A DNA stretch of 64,000 bases from Salinibacterium sp. PAMC 21357. Its GTDB lineage: Bacteria; Actinomycetota; Actinomycetes; Actinomycetales; Microbacteriaceae. A program made the position numbers and the translations under genes. Positions 47,529 through 54,946 of the stretch are shown one piece after another. The stretch is from positions 1,116,001 through 1,180,000 of the forward strand of contig NZ_AHWA01000004.1 in assembly GCF_000247645.1 (NCBI RefSeq). The letters are read 5' to 3'. Below the pieces are notes generated by a model, which saw only the letters and a program-made list of their open reading frames with translations, searched no databases and was not told the DNA's origin. Within the stretch, counting starts at the first letter, position 1. The number at the start of each line of letters is the position of its first letter.

Positions 47529-48728
47529 GTGGCCAAACGCCCGCCGATCTCGTTTGCGCTGAAGGTTCTCTATGGCGATACCTTCACGATGGCCGTCGGT
47601 TTTTACATGCTCGTGCCGTTGCTGGCGTATCACTTCTTGCAAGATCTGGCCCTCACGATTGCGGTTGTCGCTGCCCTAACGGCGCTGCGCACGGCAGCCC
47701 AAAACGGGATGATGCCGATCGCCGGGTGGGTCGCTGATCGCATCAACTTTCGCCGCGCCATCCTGATCGGGGTATTGGTTCGGGCGCTGGGCTTTGCGAT
47801 GCTCGGCACCGTCGAGTCGATTCCGCTGCTCGTGGTCGCGTCGATCTTTACCGGCCTGGGCGGTGCGCTGTTTCACCCCGCTAGCTATTCGGCCTATGCC
47901 GCCCTCACGACCGGCGCCGACCGGGTGCGGGTGTATTCGACTCGCGAAGTCGTGAGCAATGTCGGTTTCATCGTGGGTCCCATCATCGGCGGGTTCCTTG
48001 CCGGCGCCGACTTTGCGTTCGTGAGTTTGTCGGCGGCCGGGATGTTCGTGATCGCGTTCATCATCAGCGCATTCGGTTTGCCGCACCCGAGCGATGAAGA
48101 ACGGGCCCGCACCCCACCGCGCTTGAGGGTGGCCTTCGCGGATGCCGCATTCCTGCGGTACTGCGCGCTCGTGGCGGGCACCGCGGTGCTCATCGCTCAG
48201 TTCTATCTCGTCATCCCGTTTCGGGCCGCCGAGTTCACGTCGGGCCCGTCCGATCTCGGCTTCATTTACTCGGGCGCCGCGATCGTGATGGTGCTCACGA
48301 TGCTGCCGCTTACGGGTGCCGCCAACCGTTTTCTGCCCGACCGCGTCACCCTCGCCGGCGCGACAACGTGTCTGGGTGTCGGCGTCGGCATCATGGGTCT
48401 CTCCACGAATCTGCTCGGGATGCTCGTGGGCGTTGCCGTGTTCATCGTCGGCCAAATGCTCGCGCAGCCCGTGCTCAATGCCACCGTTTCACGCTTCGCC
48501 CCCGAAGGCTCCGTCGCTAGCTACTTCGGAGTGCAGGGCCTCGCCAACGCGATCGGTGGCGTCGTGGGAAGCAGCTCGGCGGGTGTGATCTATGCGCTCG
48601 CCGGCTCGGGCGAACCCGGAGCATCCTGGGTCTGGCTGACGTACCCCGCGTGGGCGATCGTCGTTGCGGTGATGTTTGTGGCGTTTGGGCCGCGGCGGGC
48701 GTCAGATTCGAGAGGTCGGGCCGTCTAA
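47529..48728 (+). CDS. Major facilitator superfamily transporter, 399 aa
   Basis: Twelve predicted membrane helices, with the MFS loop 2-3 motif in GWVADRINFRRAILIG and a second copy-like motif AANRFLPDRVTLAG between helices 8 and 9. It resembles drug/metabolite MFS exporters of the MdtH type. The start is GTG at 47529 with AGGGGAG before it. Placement at the end of the carbohydrate operon suggests import or efflux of a related metabolite. Confidence 0.9.
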   Translation: MAKRPPISFALKVLYGDTFTMAVGFYMLVPLLAYHFLQDLALTIAVVAALTALRTAAQNGMMPIAGWVADRINFRRAILIGVLVRALGFAMLGTVESIPLLVVASIFTGLGGALFHPASYSAYAALTTGADRVRVYSTREVVSNVGFIVGPIIGGFLAGADFAFVSLSAAGMFVIAFIISAFGLPHPSDEERARTPPRLRVAFADAAFLRYCALVAGTAVLIAQFYLVIPFRAAEFTSGPSDLGFIYSGAAIVMVLTMLPLTGAANRFLPDRVTLAGATTCLGVGVGIMGLSTNLLGMLVGVAVFIVGQMLAQPVLNATVSRFAPEGSVASYFGVQGLANAIGGVVGSSSAGVIYALAGSGEPGASWVWLTYPAWAIVVAVMFVAFGPRRASDSRGRAV

Positions 48729-48788
48729 AAGAGAAAGACGACTTCACGCTGAAACCTACTCTCACCGGCAGTTTTAGGTTCCGATGGC

Positions 48789-48794
48789 TACAAT
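48789..48794 (+). promoter_or_regulatory. Candidate -10 element for a leaderless transcript
   Basis: TACAAT ending 7 bases before the ATG at 48802, placing the transcription start on the initiation codon. No clear -35 hexamer and no Shine-Dalgarno sequence are visible. Confidence 0.4.
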
Positions 48795-48801
48795 GCGGTA
48801 C

Positions 48802-48981
48802 ATGGGTAAGTTCACAGACAAGGTTCGGTCGATGTTTGGGCGTTCACGACCGATCCCTAGAGAAGACGCTGACGAGATCGACGACTGGGTGAATGAAGGC
48901 GGAGCCCCTAACCCCGAGGGTCCGCCACGTGTCATCGACATCGACAACGGCAGCGGTATTGGCAATGGCAAGAAAAAATAG
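48802..48981 (+). CDS. Small acidic hypothetical protein, 59 aa
   Basis: A short protein starting MGKFTDKVRSMFGRS with an acidic, Asn/Gly/Pro-rich remainder (DADEIDDWVNEGG) and a basic tail ending GKKK. It is hydrophilic and probably disordered. The frame opens earlier at 48784. TACAAT at 48789-48794 lies 7 bases before the ATG at 48802, the spacing expected of a leaderless mRNA. No known family. Confidence 0.55.
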   Translation: MGKFTDKVRSMFGRSRPIPREDADEIDDWVNEGGAPNPEGPPRVIDIDNGSGIGNGKKK

Positions 48982-49031
48982 CTCCCGCCCGTGGGTCGGC
49001 AGGAAGCGATTCGGCCGGCATTAGGCCGCGA

Positions 49032-49685
49032 CTAGCGCCGGTCGCCCCACCACTGCGGGCTCGCGGCGAGCACCGCATGCACGGCTCCGTCGAGGTCGTC
49101 GAGGTCGCCGGTGAGGAGCCACGCTTCGGCCGCAGCAACCGTGCCGCCGGCGGCGTAGGCGACAGCCATCGCGAACGTCGTTTCGGAAAGCGGGGCGAGT
49201 GCGGCAGGCACGATTTCTGGATGCCGCCGCAGATGATCCGCGAGAATCTGTCGCGCAGGCTCGATGAGCACCGATCGCAGCCGGCCGCTTAGGCTGCCGC
49301 TGGCCGCCATCCGATAGAGCGTTGCGTGGGTGCGTACGTGGCTAAGGAAGACGCGAGTGGGGCCGGCGAAAACATGGTTCGTCGTCGAGAAGGTCGTGGC
49401 TGATGCGTTCGCGTCTGGGGCAGGCTTGGCGGCGTGGGAGAACGCAGCAGCATCCGCCGCGTCGAGTAGATCCCCGAATTGCTCGATGGCGTCAGCCAGC
49501 TCGGCGTGCAGAGCAGTAGCGATGAGGTCAACGGGGTCGCAGGCGTGGCGGTAGAAAGTGTCGCGGCTGATGCCGGAGGCGTTCGTGATGTCAGTGACGG
49601 AGATGGTGGCAATGTCGCGCTGCTCCGCTAGAGAGTAGGCCGCCGCGACGAGGGCGTCGCGAGAGCGGCGAGTGCGAACATCCAT
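49032..49685 (-). CDS. TetR-family transcriptional regulator, 217 aa
   Basis: N-terminal helix-turn-helix (residues about 6-50; TISVTDITNASGISRDTFYRHA) and a ligand-binding C-terminal domain rich in Ala. The ATG at 49685 (MDVRTRRSRD) is preferred over an upstream start. The gene diverges from an alcohol dehydrogenase; the spacer has a perfect 20-base palindrome that is almost certainly its operator. It is likely to repress both genes until an inducing alcohol or aldehyde binds. Confidence 0.92.
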   Translation of the reverse strand: MDVRTRRSRDALVAAAYSLAEQRDIATISVTDITNASGISRDTFYRHACDPVDLIATALHAELADAIEQFGDLLDAADAAAFSHAAKPAPDANASATTFSTTNHVFAGPTRVFLSHVRTHATLYRMAASGSLSGRLRSVLIEPARQILADHLRRHPEIVPAALAPLSETTFAMAVAYAAGGTVAAAEAWLLTGDLDDLDGAVHAVLAASPQWWGDRR

Positions 49686-49711
49686 AACCGAACTGTAGCG
49701 GAATAGACCAC

Positions 49712-49731
49712 TATCTGACACCTGTCAGATA
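49712..49731. promoter_or_regulatory. TetR operator palindrome
   Basis: TATCTGACA CC TGTCAGATA, perfect 9-base arms with a two-base centre, lying midway in the spacer between the TetR gene and the dehydrogenase gene. Size and position fit a TetR-family operator. Confidence 0.88.
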
Positions 49732-49793
49732 ACACCGATAGGGTGGAGGTGAGGCTACAAACCTCAGCCTCGCCCCTAGAGAGGATTCAGAAT

Positions 49794-50831
49794 ATGCAAG
49801 CAGTGAAGCTCGTAAGTCCAGGCAAGATGGAACTTCAAGACATTCCGGTGCCAGAGATCGGCCCCGATGAGATTTTGGTCAAGGTTGCGGGCGCAGGACT
49901 GTGCCACTCCGACCTCCACGTTCTGCACATGGGCGAAGAGTGGCCCTTCTTCGGCGGAACCGTCGGCCACGAAGGTGCCGGCTGGGTCGAAAAAGTGGGC
50001 TCCGCACTGGAGGGGTACACCAAGGGCGACGCCGTTCTCGTGAGCGTGGTGTGGGCCTGCGGCCACTGCCGCGCGTGCATTGAAGGTCGCGACAACGAGT
50101 GTGAAGTCAACGGCAGCCGCATGCAATTCCCCACCACCCCGGGCCTCGGCCCAGACGGCGCCATGGCCGAGTACATGGTCGTGAAGGCCCGCCACCTCGA
50201 CAAGATTGGTGACCTCGACCCGATCCAGGCAGCACCGCTCGCGGATGCCGGCGTCACCCCCATGCACGCCATCAACAGTGCACGTTCGCGCCTCACTCCC
50301 GGCTCGACCGTCGTCGTGATCGGTATTGGCGGCCTCGGTCACCTTGGACTCCAGATTCTGAAGGCCACGACTGGCGCCCGCATCATCGCCCTCGACACCG
50401 ATAACGAACGTCTCGAGCTTGCCCGCAAGCTCGGCGCAGATCTCGTGCTCAAGAGCGACGGCGCTGCAGCCCAGCGCATCCTCGACGAAACCAACCAGTA
50501 CGGTGCGGATGCCGTCTTCGACTTCGTCGGCGTCCAGCCCACCGTCGACCTCGCGACAGCGGTCATCGCTCCCGGCGGAATGCTCCGCTTTGTGGGCCTC
50601 GGTGGCGGACAGTTCGACTACCTCGTTGGTGTCGGCCAGGCCCTCCCGTGGGGAACCGACGTTCAGCTTTCGTATGGCGGAACGCGTGCCGATCAACTCC
50701 AGGTGATCGCACTCGCCCAGCAGGGCAAGCTCGGCGTTGAGGTGACGCAATACCCGCTGGCTGACTTCCAGACAGCATTCGATGACCTCGAAGCTGGGCG
50801 CATTACCGGCCGCGCGGTACTCATTCCGTAA
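49794..50831 (+). CDS. Zinc-dependent alcohol dehydrogenase, 345 aa
   Basis: Medium-chain NAD(P)-dependent dehydrogenase resembling Rhodococcus ADH-A type secondary-alcohol dehydrogenases. Catalytic zinc ligands lie in GLCHSD (Cys) and GHEGAG (His-Glu); the structural zinc Cys cluster is CGHCRACIEGRDNEC; the Rossmann motif is GIGGLGHLG at about residues 177-185. AGAGAGGA precedes the ATG at 49794; the longer frame upstream is unlikely. Regulated by the divergent TetR protein by inference. Confidence 0.94.
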   Translation: MQAVKLVSPGKMELQDIPVPEIGPDEILVKVAGAGLCHSDLHVLHMGEEWPFFGGTVGHEGAGWVEKVGSALEGYTKGDAVLVSVVWACGHCRACIEGRDNECEVNGSRMQFPTTPGLGPDGAMAEYMVVKARHLDKIGDLDPIQAAPLADAGVTPMHAINSARSRLTPGSTVVVIGIGGLGHLGLQILKATTGARIIALDTDNERLELARKLGADLVLKSDGAAAQRILDETNQYGADAVFDFVGVQPTVDLATAVIAPGGMLRFVGLGGGQFDYLVGVGQALPWGTDVQLSYGGTRADQLQVIALAQQGKLGVEVTQYPLADFQTAFDDLEAGRITGRAVLIP

Positions 50832-50854
50832 CGGCTAACGCGCACTGCGACGAC

Positions 50855-50888
50855 CCGCGGCCCTCACCACACCCGGTGGGGGCCGCGG
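50855..50888 (+). terminator. Long hairpin after the alcohol dehydrogenase gene
   Basis: A 14-base stem CCGCGGCCCTCACC / GGTGGGGGCCGCGG (one G-T pair) with a six-base loop, 24 bases after the stop codon, followed only by TTCGTT. Probable terminator. Confidence 0.75.
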
Positions 50889-50933
50889 TTCGTTACTCGG
50901 CTGACGCTAAGCCCGCCCCCGCAGAATGGTGAA

Positions 50934-51491
50934 ATGCACAAGACACCTGCGGCTAACGATTCGAACGAGGCCAGCACGCCGAACGAGACCGGCACACCGA
51001 ACGAGCGCATCGAGGTTGCCTCAGTCAGGGGCTCAACGGCTCCCGACGAAGTCTCCCGCGCCAGCCGGATCGGCCGCCGAGTCGGGCGCATCGCCCTCGG
51101 TGCCTCCCTTGTCTTCGCCGGCATCAGCCACCTCACTTTCGCGCGCCAAGACTTTCAAGCGCAGGTGCCCGACTGGCAACCGTTCGACCAAGACTTTGTG
51201 GTCGTTGCATCCGGTGTCGTAGAGATTGCCCTCGGTAGTGCGCTCATCTTCGCCAAAAAGTACCGCCCGGCGGTTGGCTGGGTTGCCGCCGCGTTCTTTA
51301 TCGCGATCTACCCCGGCAACATCTCCCAGCTCGTGAATCAGGTCGATTCACTTGGCCTCGACACTGACCTTAAGCGCTGGATTCGAATGCCGTTCCAGCC
51401 GGTGCTCGTGCTTTGGGCACTCTGGTCGACGGGGGCCTGGCGCGCGTGGCGTGCCTACCGCCGCAACGAGAATGCATTCGATCGACAGTGA
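50934..51491 (+). CDS. DoxX-family-like membrane protein, 185 aa
   Basis: A polar, Thr/Asn-rich N-terminal segment of about 45 residues is followed by four membrane helices with GRIALGASLVFAGISHLTFA and FFIAIYPGNISQLVNQ, the DoxX/DUF4267-like pattern in which the helix 1 region ends in Ser-His-Leu. Function in this family is not settled (quinone- or thiosulfate-linked in some). Monocistronic, between a terminator and the HipBA promoter. Confidence 0.78.
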   Translation: MHKTPAANDSNEASTPNETGTPNERIEVASVRGSTAPDEVSRASRIGRRVGRIALGASLVFAGISHLTFARQDFQAQVPDWQPFDQDFVVVASGVVEIALGSALIFAKKYRPAVGWVAAAFFIAIYPGNISQLVNQVDSLGLDTDLKRWIRMPFQPVLVLWALWSTGAWRAWRAYRRNENAFDRQ

Positions 51492-51498
51492 GGAACGG

Positions 51499-51557
51499 TT
51501 TAGTGCCGCACAAATCAGCCATAAAAGGCTATAATGGCTGAATATTGCGGCACTAAA
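51499..51557. promoter_or_regulatory. Nested palindromic operator/promoter of hipBA
   Basis: Outer 12-base arms TTTAGTGCCGCA (51499-51510) and TGCGGCACTAAA (51546-51557) are perfectly inverted. Inside them are 7-base arms CAGCCAT (51516) and ATGGCTG (51534). A consensus -10 TATAAT (51530-51535) overlaps the inner arm. This is the layout expected for autorepression by a HipB-type antitoxin. Confidence 0.88.
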
Positions 51558-51569
51558 TAGGGAGATGAA

Positions 51570-51890
51570 ATGGCGTCACAGAGCGCGACTCTTGCGCGGG
51601 AGATGGAACGTCTCGGCCGCAACATTAGGTCGTGGCGCAAAATCTCTGGCCTCACAGCGCACATCACAGCGGAACGTGCTGGTGTATCCCGGGACACTCT
51701 CCGCGCGATCGAAACCGGCCGCTCTACATCATCCGAGAATTTGCTTGCTGTCATGCGTGCTGTCGGCATCCTTGCCGCAGTGGTTGATGCCTCTGACCCG
51801 ATTGCCAGCGACTTCGGCTCCCGCAACCTTGCGCGCGCCAGCGTAGAACGCGTGCGGATTCCCCGCTCATCCAAGCGGATCGAGGAGTAA
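51570..51890 (+). CDS. hipB: HipB-like helix-turn-helix antitoxin, 106 aa
   Basis: Xre-family DNA-binding protein. Helix-turn-helix at about residues 18-75 (NIRSWRKISGLTAHITAERAGVSRDTLRAIETG), followed by a basic tail (RIPRSSKRIEE). AGGGAGA precedes the ATG. The stop overlaps the hipA start (TAATG). By family, it neutralises HipA and represses its own promoter, which carries two nested palindromes. Confidence 0.9.
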   Translation: MASQSATLAREMERLGRNIRSWRKISGLTAHITAERAGVSRDTLRAIETGRSTSSENLLAVMRAVGILAAVVDASDPIASDFGSRNLARASVERVRIPRSSKRIEE

Positions 51891-53260
51891 TGACTGACCA
51901 GCTCACCGCTGCTGAGGTTCATGTTGTTCTCCCCGACGGCGATGAGGTTCTCGCGGGCACTGTCTCCAGCGAAGGAGCAATTGGCTCTGCTGCTACCTCG
52001 CTCGTTTTTCGGTACGCCGACGGCTACCTAACCGATTCGCGTGGTTACGATCTCTCCCCAGATATGCCGCGCACGGGTGGACCTATTCGAACGTGGTCCG
52101 GCCGCGAAACTCTCGGCGCACTTGGCGATTCCATGCCAGACGCGTGGGGCAAACGAATCATCCGTGCGGGAACGCCCGCCCGCACGACTTTCGACTTTCT
52201 CACACACGTCAACGACGCTACCCGGCAGGGGGCGCTCCGATTGCGTGATGCGCGTGGCGCGTACCTGGGAGCTCGTAATCATCCTGTTGCCGACGTGCAC
52301 GACCTAGACAGGATTGTTGCTGCCGCCCGTGCCTTTGAAGAAGGCGCAGAAACGGACGCCGAACTTCAGATCCTTGTCGAAGCCGGCACCAGCGCTGGCG
52401 GTGCGCGCCCCAAAGCAACCGTAAAGAATGGCGGCGACTTGTGGATGGCGAAGTTCGCTCGAGAGACCGAGTTTTTCGATCCAATGGCAGGGGAGGCTAC
52501 GGCGCTCGCTTTCGCCAAAGCGGCCGGTATCGACACCCCAGAGTTCGATCTTGTGCGGCTTTCGGAATCGCAGTCGATACTGCTCAGTCGCCGGTTTGAT
52601 CGCGACAACGGTCGACGAATCGGCTACATCAGTGCACATTCGTTGACAACTAAGGGCGACAATCAGACGCTGTCCTACAGTGACATTTCTGACACGCTTG
52701 CCCAATACAGTCCAGCACCACGGGACGACCAAGCGGAACTATTCCGTCGGATCGCGCTGAGTCTGCTCATCGGCAATGTCGACGATCATTTTCGCAACCA
52801 TGGGTTTCTCCGCGACTACAACGGCTGGAAGTTGTCGCCAGTATTCGACCTCGAGCCCAACCGCCGCCCAGAGCAGGTCGAAGCAACGCCCATCGTGGAC
52901 GGCGGTGAACGGTATGGCCGAGATATCCGCGAATTGCGTGACGCCCACGATGCGTTCCGGCTCAGTCGCGACGAGGCATCAGCGATCGTGCGGGATGTTG
53001 CGGAGCGCACGAGCGACTGGATACAGATCGCCCTAGGCTACGGAATCTCACTCGAAGCTGCAGAGGCATCGAGACGTGCGATAGATGGGCCGAACCGTGA
53101 CAGGGCGTTGGCAATGACCGCGAACCCGCCTGCCGCGATTGGGCTTGCGAAAACACAAGGCTCCGCGCAGAAACGACGGGGAGAACTTGGCATTCCCGGT
53201 AACTCTGGGCAGTGGGCACGAACGAAAAATAACACCGACGCCAATGACCTCGACGCGTGA
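51890..53260 (+). CDS. hipA: HipA-like serine/threonine kinase toxin, 456 aa
   Basis: HipA-domain kinase; E. coli HipA phosphorylates glutamyl-tRNA synthetase and causes persistence, while other homologues have other targets. Visible: the HipA N-terminal segment (GRETLGALGDSMPDAWG), the phosphate loop TSAGGARPKATV, LSRRFDR, the catalytic-loop motif IGNVDDHFRNHGFL, and the metal-binding Asp in LSPVFDLEP. The C-terminal 30 residues are polar and may be disordered. Key residues look intact, so it is probably active. Confidence 0.92.
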   Translation: MTDQLTAAEVHVVLPDGDEVLAGTVSSEGAIGSAATSLVFRYADGYLTDSRGYDLSPDMPRTGGPIRTWSGRETLGALGDSMPDAWGKRIIRAGTPARTTFDFLTHVNDATRQGALRLRDARGAYLGARNHPVADVHDLDRIVAAARAFEEGAETDAELQILVEAGTSAGGARPKATVKNGGDLWMAKFARETEFFDPMAGEATALAFAKAAGIDTPEFDLVRLSESQSILLSRRFDRDNGRRIGYISAHSLTTKGDNQTLSYSDISDTLAQYSPAPRDDQAELFRRIALSLLIGNVDDHFRNHGFLRDYNGWKLSPVFDLEPNRRPEQVEATPIVDGGERYGRDIRELRDAHDAFRLSRDEASAIVRDVAERTSDWIQIALGYGISLEAAEASRRAIDGPNRDRALAMTANPPAAIGLAKTQGSAQKRRGELGIPGNSGQWARTKNNTDANDLDA

Positions 53261-53289
53261 TAGTTTCACTGAATGAGCGGAGTCGCTGA

Positions 53290-54348
53290 ATGAGCAGAGT
53301 TGCGGCAGTCGCTCCGGTCGTGCCGGACTACAGCTATACACAGGCCGAGATCACTGCCGAGCTGGGGCCGCTACTGTCGGCCACACCGTCGCATCAAGCC
53401 GTCATTGAGCGGATGCACGGAGCCAGCGGCATCCAGCGTCGGCACACTGCCCTTCCGCTCGAGCGCTACCGCGCCCTTGGCAGCTTTCGCGAGAGCAACA
53501 ACGAGTTCATTCGCGTCGCCACCGACCTCCTCGAGCGTGCGCTGACGACCGCGCTCGCGGATGCCGGGCTCACGCCGAGCGATGTCGACTTCGTCTTCTT
53601 CACCTCCGTCACGGGGGTGTCGGCACCCTCGGTTGATGCGCTGCTCGTTCCGCGGCTGGGGCTGCGGCCCGACGTAAAACGGGTTCCCTCGTTCGGCTTG
53701 GGTTGTGTCGCGGGAGCCGCGGGCTTGGCCCGCGTGCATGACTATTTAGTCGGGCATCCGGATGAGGTCGGCGTTCTGTTGAGCGTCGAACTGTGTTCGC
53801 TCACCCTGCAGCGTGACGATCAAACCATGGGCAATTTTGTGGCCACCGGTCTCTTCGGTGACGGGGCTGCGGCCGTCGTCATGGTGGGGGAGAATCGCAG
53901 CGAGTCTGGGCCGCGCATTGTCGACACCCGCAGTACGTTCATCGTCGACAGCCACGATGTGATCGGCTGGAACGTGGGAGGAACCGGCTTCGAGATCGTG
54001 CTCACGGCCGGCGTTGCCGATGTGATTCAGAACAGCTTCCCGGCCGAGGTCAGCGAGTTTCTGGGCCGCAATGGTCTGACGATTGCGAATATCGACACGT
54101 GGCTCGCGCATCCAGGTGGCCCTCGTGTTCTTGAAGCGTTCGAGAGTTCGCTTGGGCTTGAGCGAAGCGACCTGCAGAGCAGTTGGGATTGCCTCGCCCG
54201 CGTCGGCAACCTGTCATCGGCCGCAGTGCTGCATGTATTGGCGGATGCTCTGCACGCCGACCCGGCGCCCAATCCCGGCAGTCACGCCCTCGCCTTCGCT
54301 CTCGGGCCTGGCGTGAGCGCCGAATTCGTTCTGTTGGAGTGGTCGTGA
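53290..54348 (+). CDS. Type III polyketide synthase, 352 aa
   Basis: Chalcone synthase-fold enzyme that extends an acyl-CoA with malonyl-CoA and cyclises it to pyrones or resorcinols. The catalytic triad is visible: Cys139 in FGLGCVAGA, His274 in LAHPGGPRV and Asn307 in VGNLSSA. Length and pattern fit bacterial alkylpyrone/alkylresorcinol synthases (BpsA, SrsA). A six-codon frame ends in an ATGA overlap with its start. A methyltransferase and an FAD enzyme follow. Confidence 0.92.
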   Translation: MSRVAAVAPVVPDYSYTQAEITAELGPLLSATPSHQAVIERMHGASGIQRRHTALPLERYRALGSFRESNNEFIRVATDLLERALTTALADAGLTPSDVDFVFFTSVTGVSAPSVDALLVPRLGLRPDVKRVPSFGLGCVAGAAGLARVHDYLVGHPDEVGVLLSVELCSLTLQRDDQTMGNFVATGLFGDGAAAVVMVGENRSESGPRIVDTRSTFIVDSHDVIGWNVGGTGFEIVLTAGVADVIQNSFPAEVSEFLGRNGLTIANIDTWLAHPGGPRVLEAFESSLGLERSDLQSSWDCLARVGNLSSAAVLHVLADALHADPAPNPGSHALAFALGPGVSAEFVLLEWS

Positions 54349-54419
54349 TGCGTGAGGCTGACGAGCTTTGTGACCGTCGCGCCGCCAGCGTGATCGAGCT
54401 GAAGGCGCCCCGCGCATGA
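54348..54419 (+). CDS. Possible 23-aa coupling ORF between PKS and methyltransferase genes
   Basis: An ATG overlapping the PKS stop (TGATG) opens a 23-codon frame that starts MREADELCDRR and ends in a TGA overlapping the methyltransferase ATG (ATGA). It fills the 67-base gap exactly. The peptide has no known match; it may exist only to carry ribosomes to the next gene, or be chance. Confidence 0.4.
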   Translation: MREADELCDRRAASVIELKAPRA

Positions 54420-54946
54420 CCGTCATTGCCTACATCGCGCTCGTGCTCGGCACCGGCATGGAACGCCTCTATGAGCTGCGCATCTCGAAGCGCAATGCCG
54501 CGGCAGCGTTCGAGCGCGGCGGCCGTGAGTATGGGCAGAAGCATTTTCCGTGGATGGTGGCCCTGCATACCGGGCTACTGATCGCCTGCGTCGTGGAAGT
54601 GATCGTGGCCGATCGCCCCTTCCTGTTGTGGCTCGGAATTCCCATGCTCGTGATCACGCTCCTGAGCCAAGCGGCACGCTACTGGATCATCAACTCGCTC
54701 GGCGCCCAGTGGAACACCCGCGTCATCGTGGTGCCCGGAGCCGGACGCGTGCAGAACCGTGGGCCGTACCGCCTGACGTGGCTACCGCATCCCAACTACT
54801 TGGTTGTCGCGATCGAGGGCATCGCGTTGCCGCTCGTGCACACCGCCTGGGTCACCGCGATTGTCTTCACCGCGCTGAATGCGGTGCTGCTGCTGGCGTT
54901 CCGCATCCCGACCGAAAACCGGGCCCTGCGCGAACTGACGCCATGA
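54416..54946 (+). CDS. ICMT-family methyltransferase, 176 aa
   Basis: Membrane methyltransferase of the isoprenylcysteine carboxyl methyltransferase (PEMT/ICMT) family with about four helices and the SAM/lipid-binding motif NRGPYRLTWLPHPNYLVVAIEG; the RxPHPNY core is diagnostic. Homologues next to type III PKS genes (BpsB/YpbQ) O-methylate alkylpyrones. The stop overlaps the FAD enzyme ATG (ATGA), making a tight three-gene unit with the PKS. Confidence 0.9.
   Translation: MTVIAYIALVLGTGMERLYELRISKRNAAAAFERGGREYGQKHFPWMVALHTGLLIACVVEVIVADRPFLLWLGIPMLVITLLSQAARYWIINSLGAQWNTRVIVVPGAGRVQNRGPYRLTWLPHPNYLVVAIEGIALPLVHTAWVTAIVFTALNAVLLLAFRIPTENRALRELTP

Noticed and set aside
49776-50750. Antisense frame opposite the alcohol dehydrogenase
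   Set aside because: Sense strand encodes intact zinc motifs; the antisense frame has no start signal or domain.
54550-54942. Upstream extension of the FAD oxidoreductase
   Set aside because: It lies within the methyltransferase gene in another frame; the ATGA overlap start at 54943 is typical of this operon.
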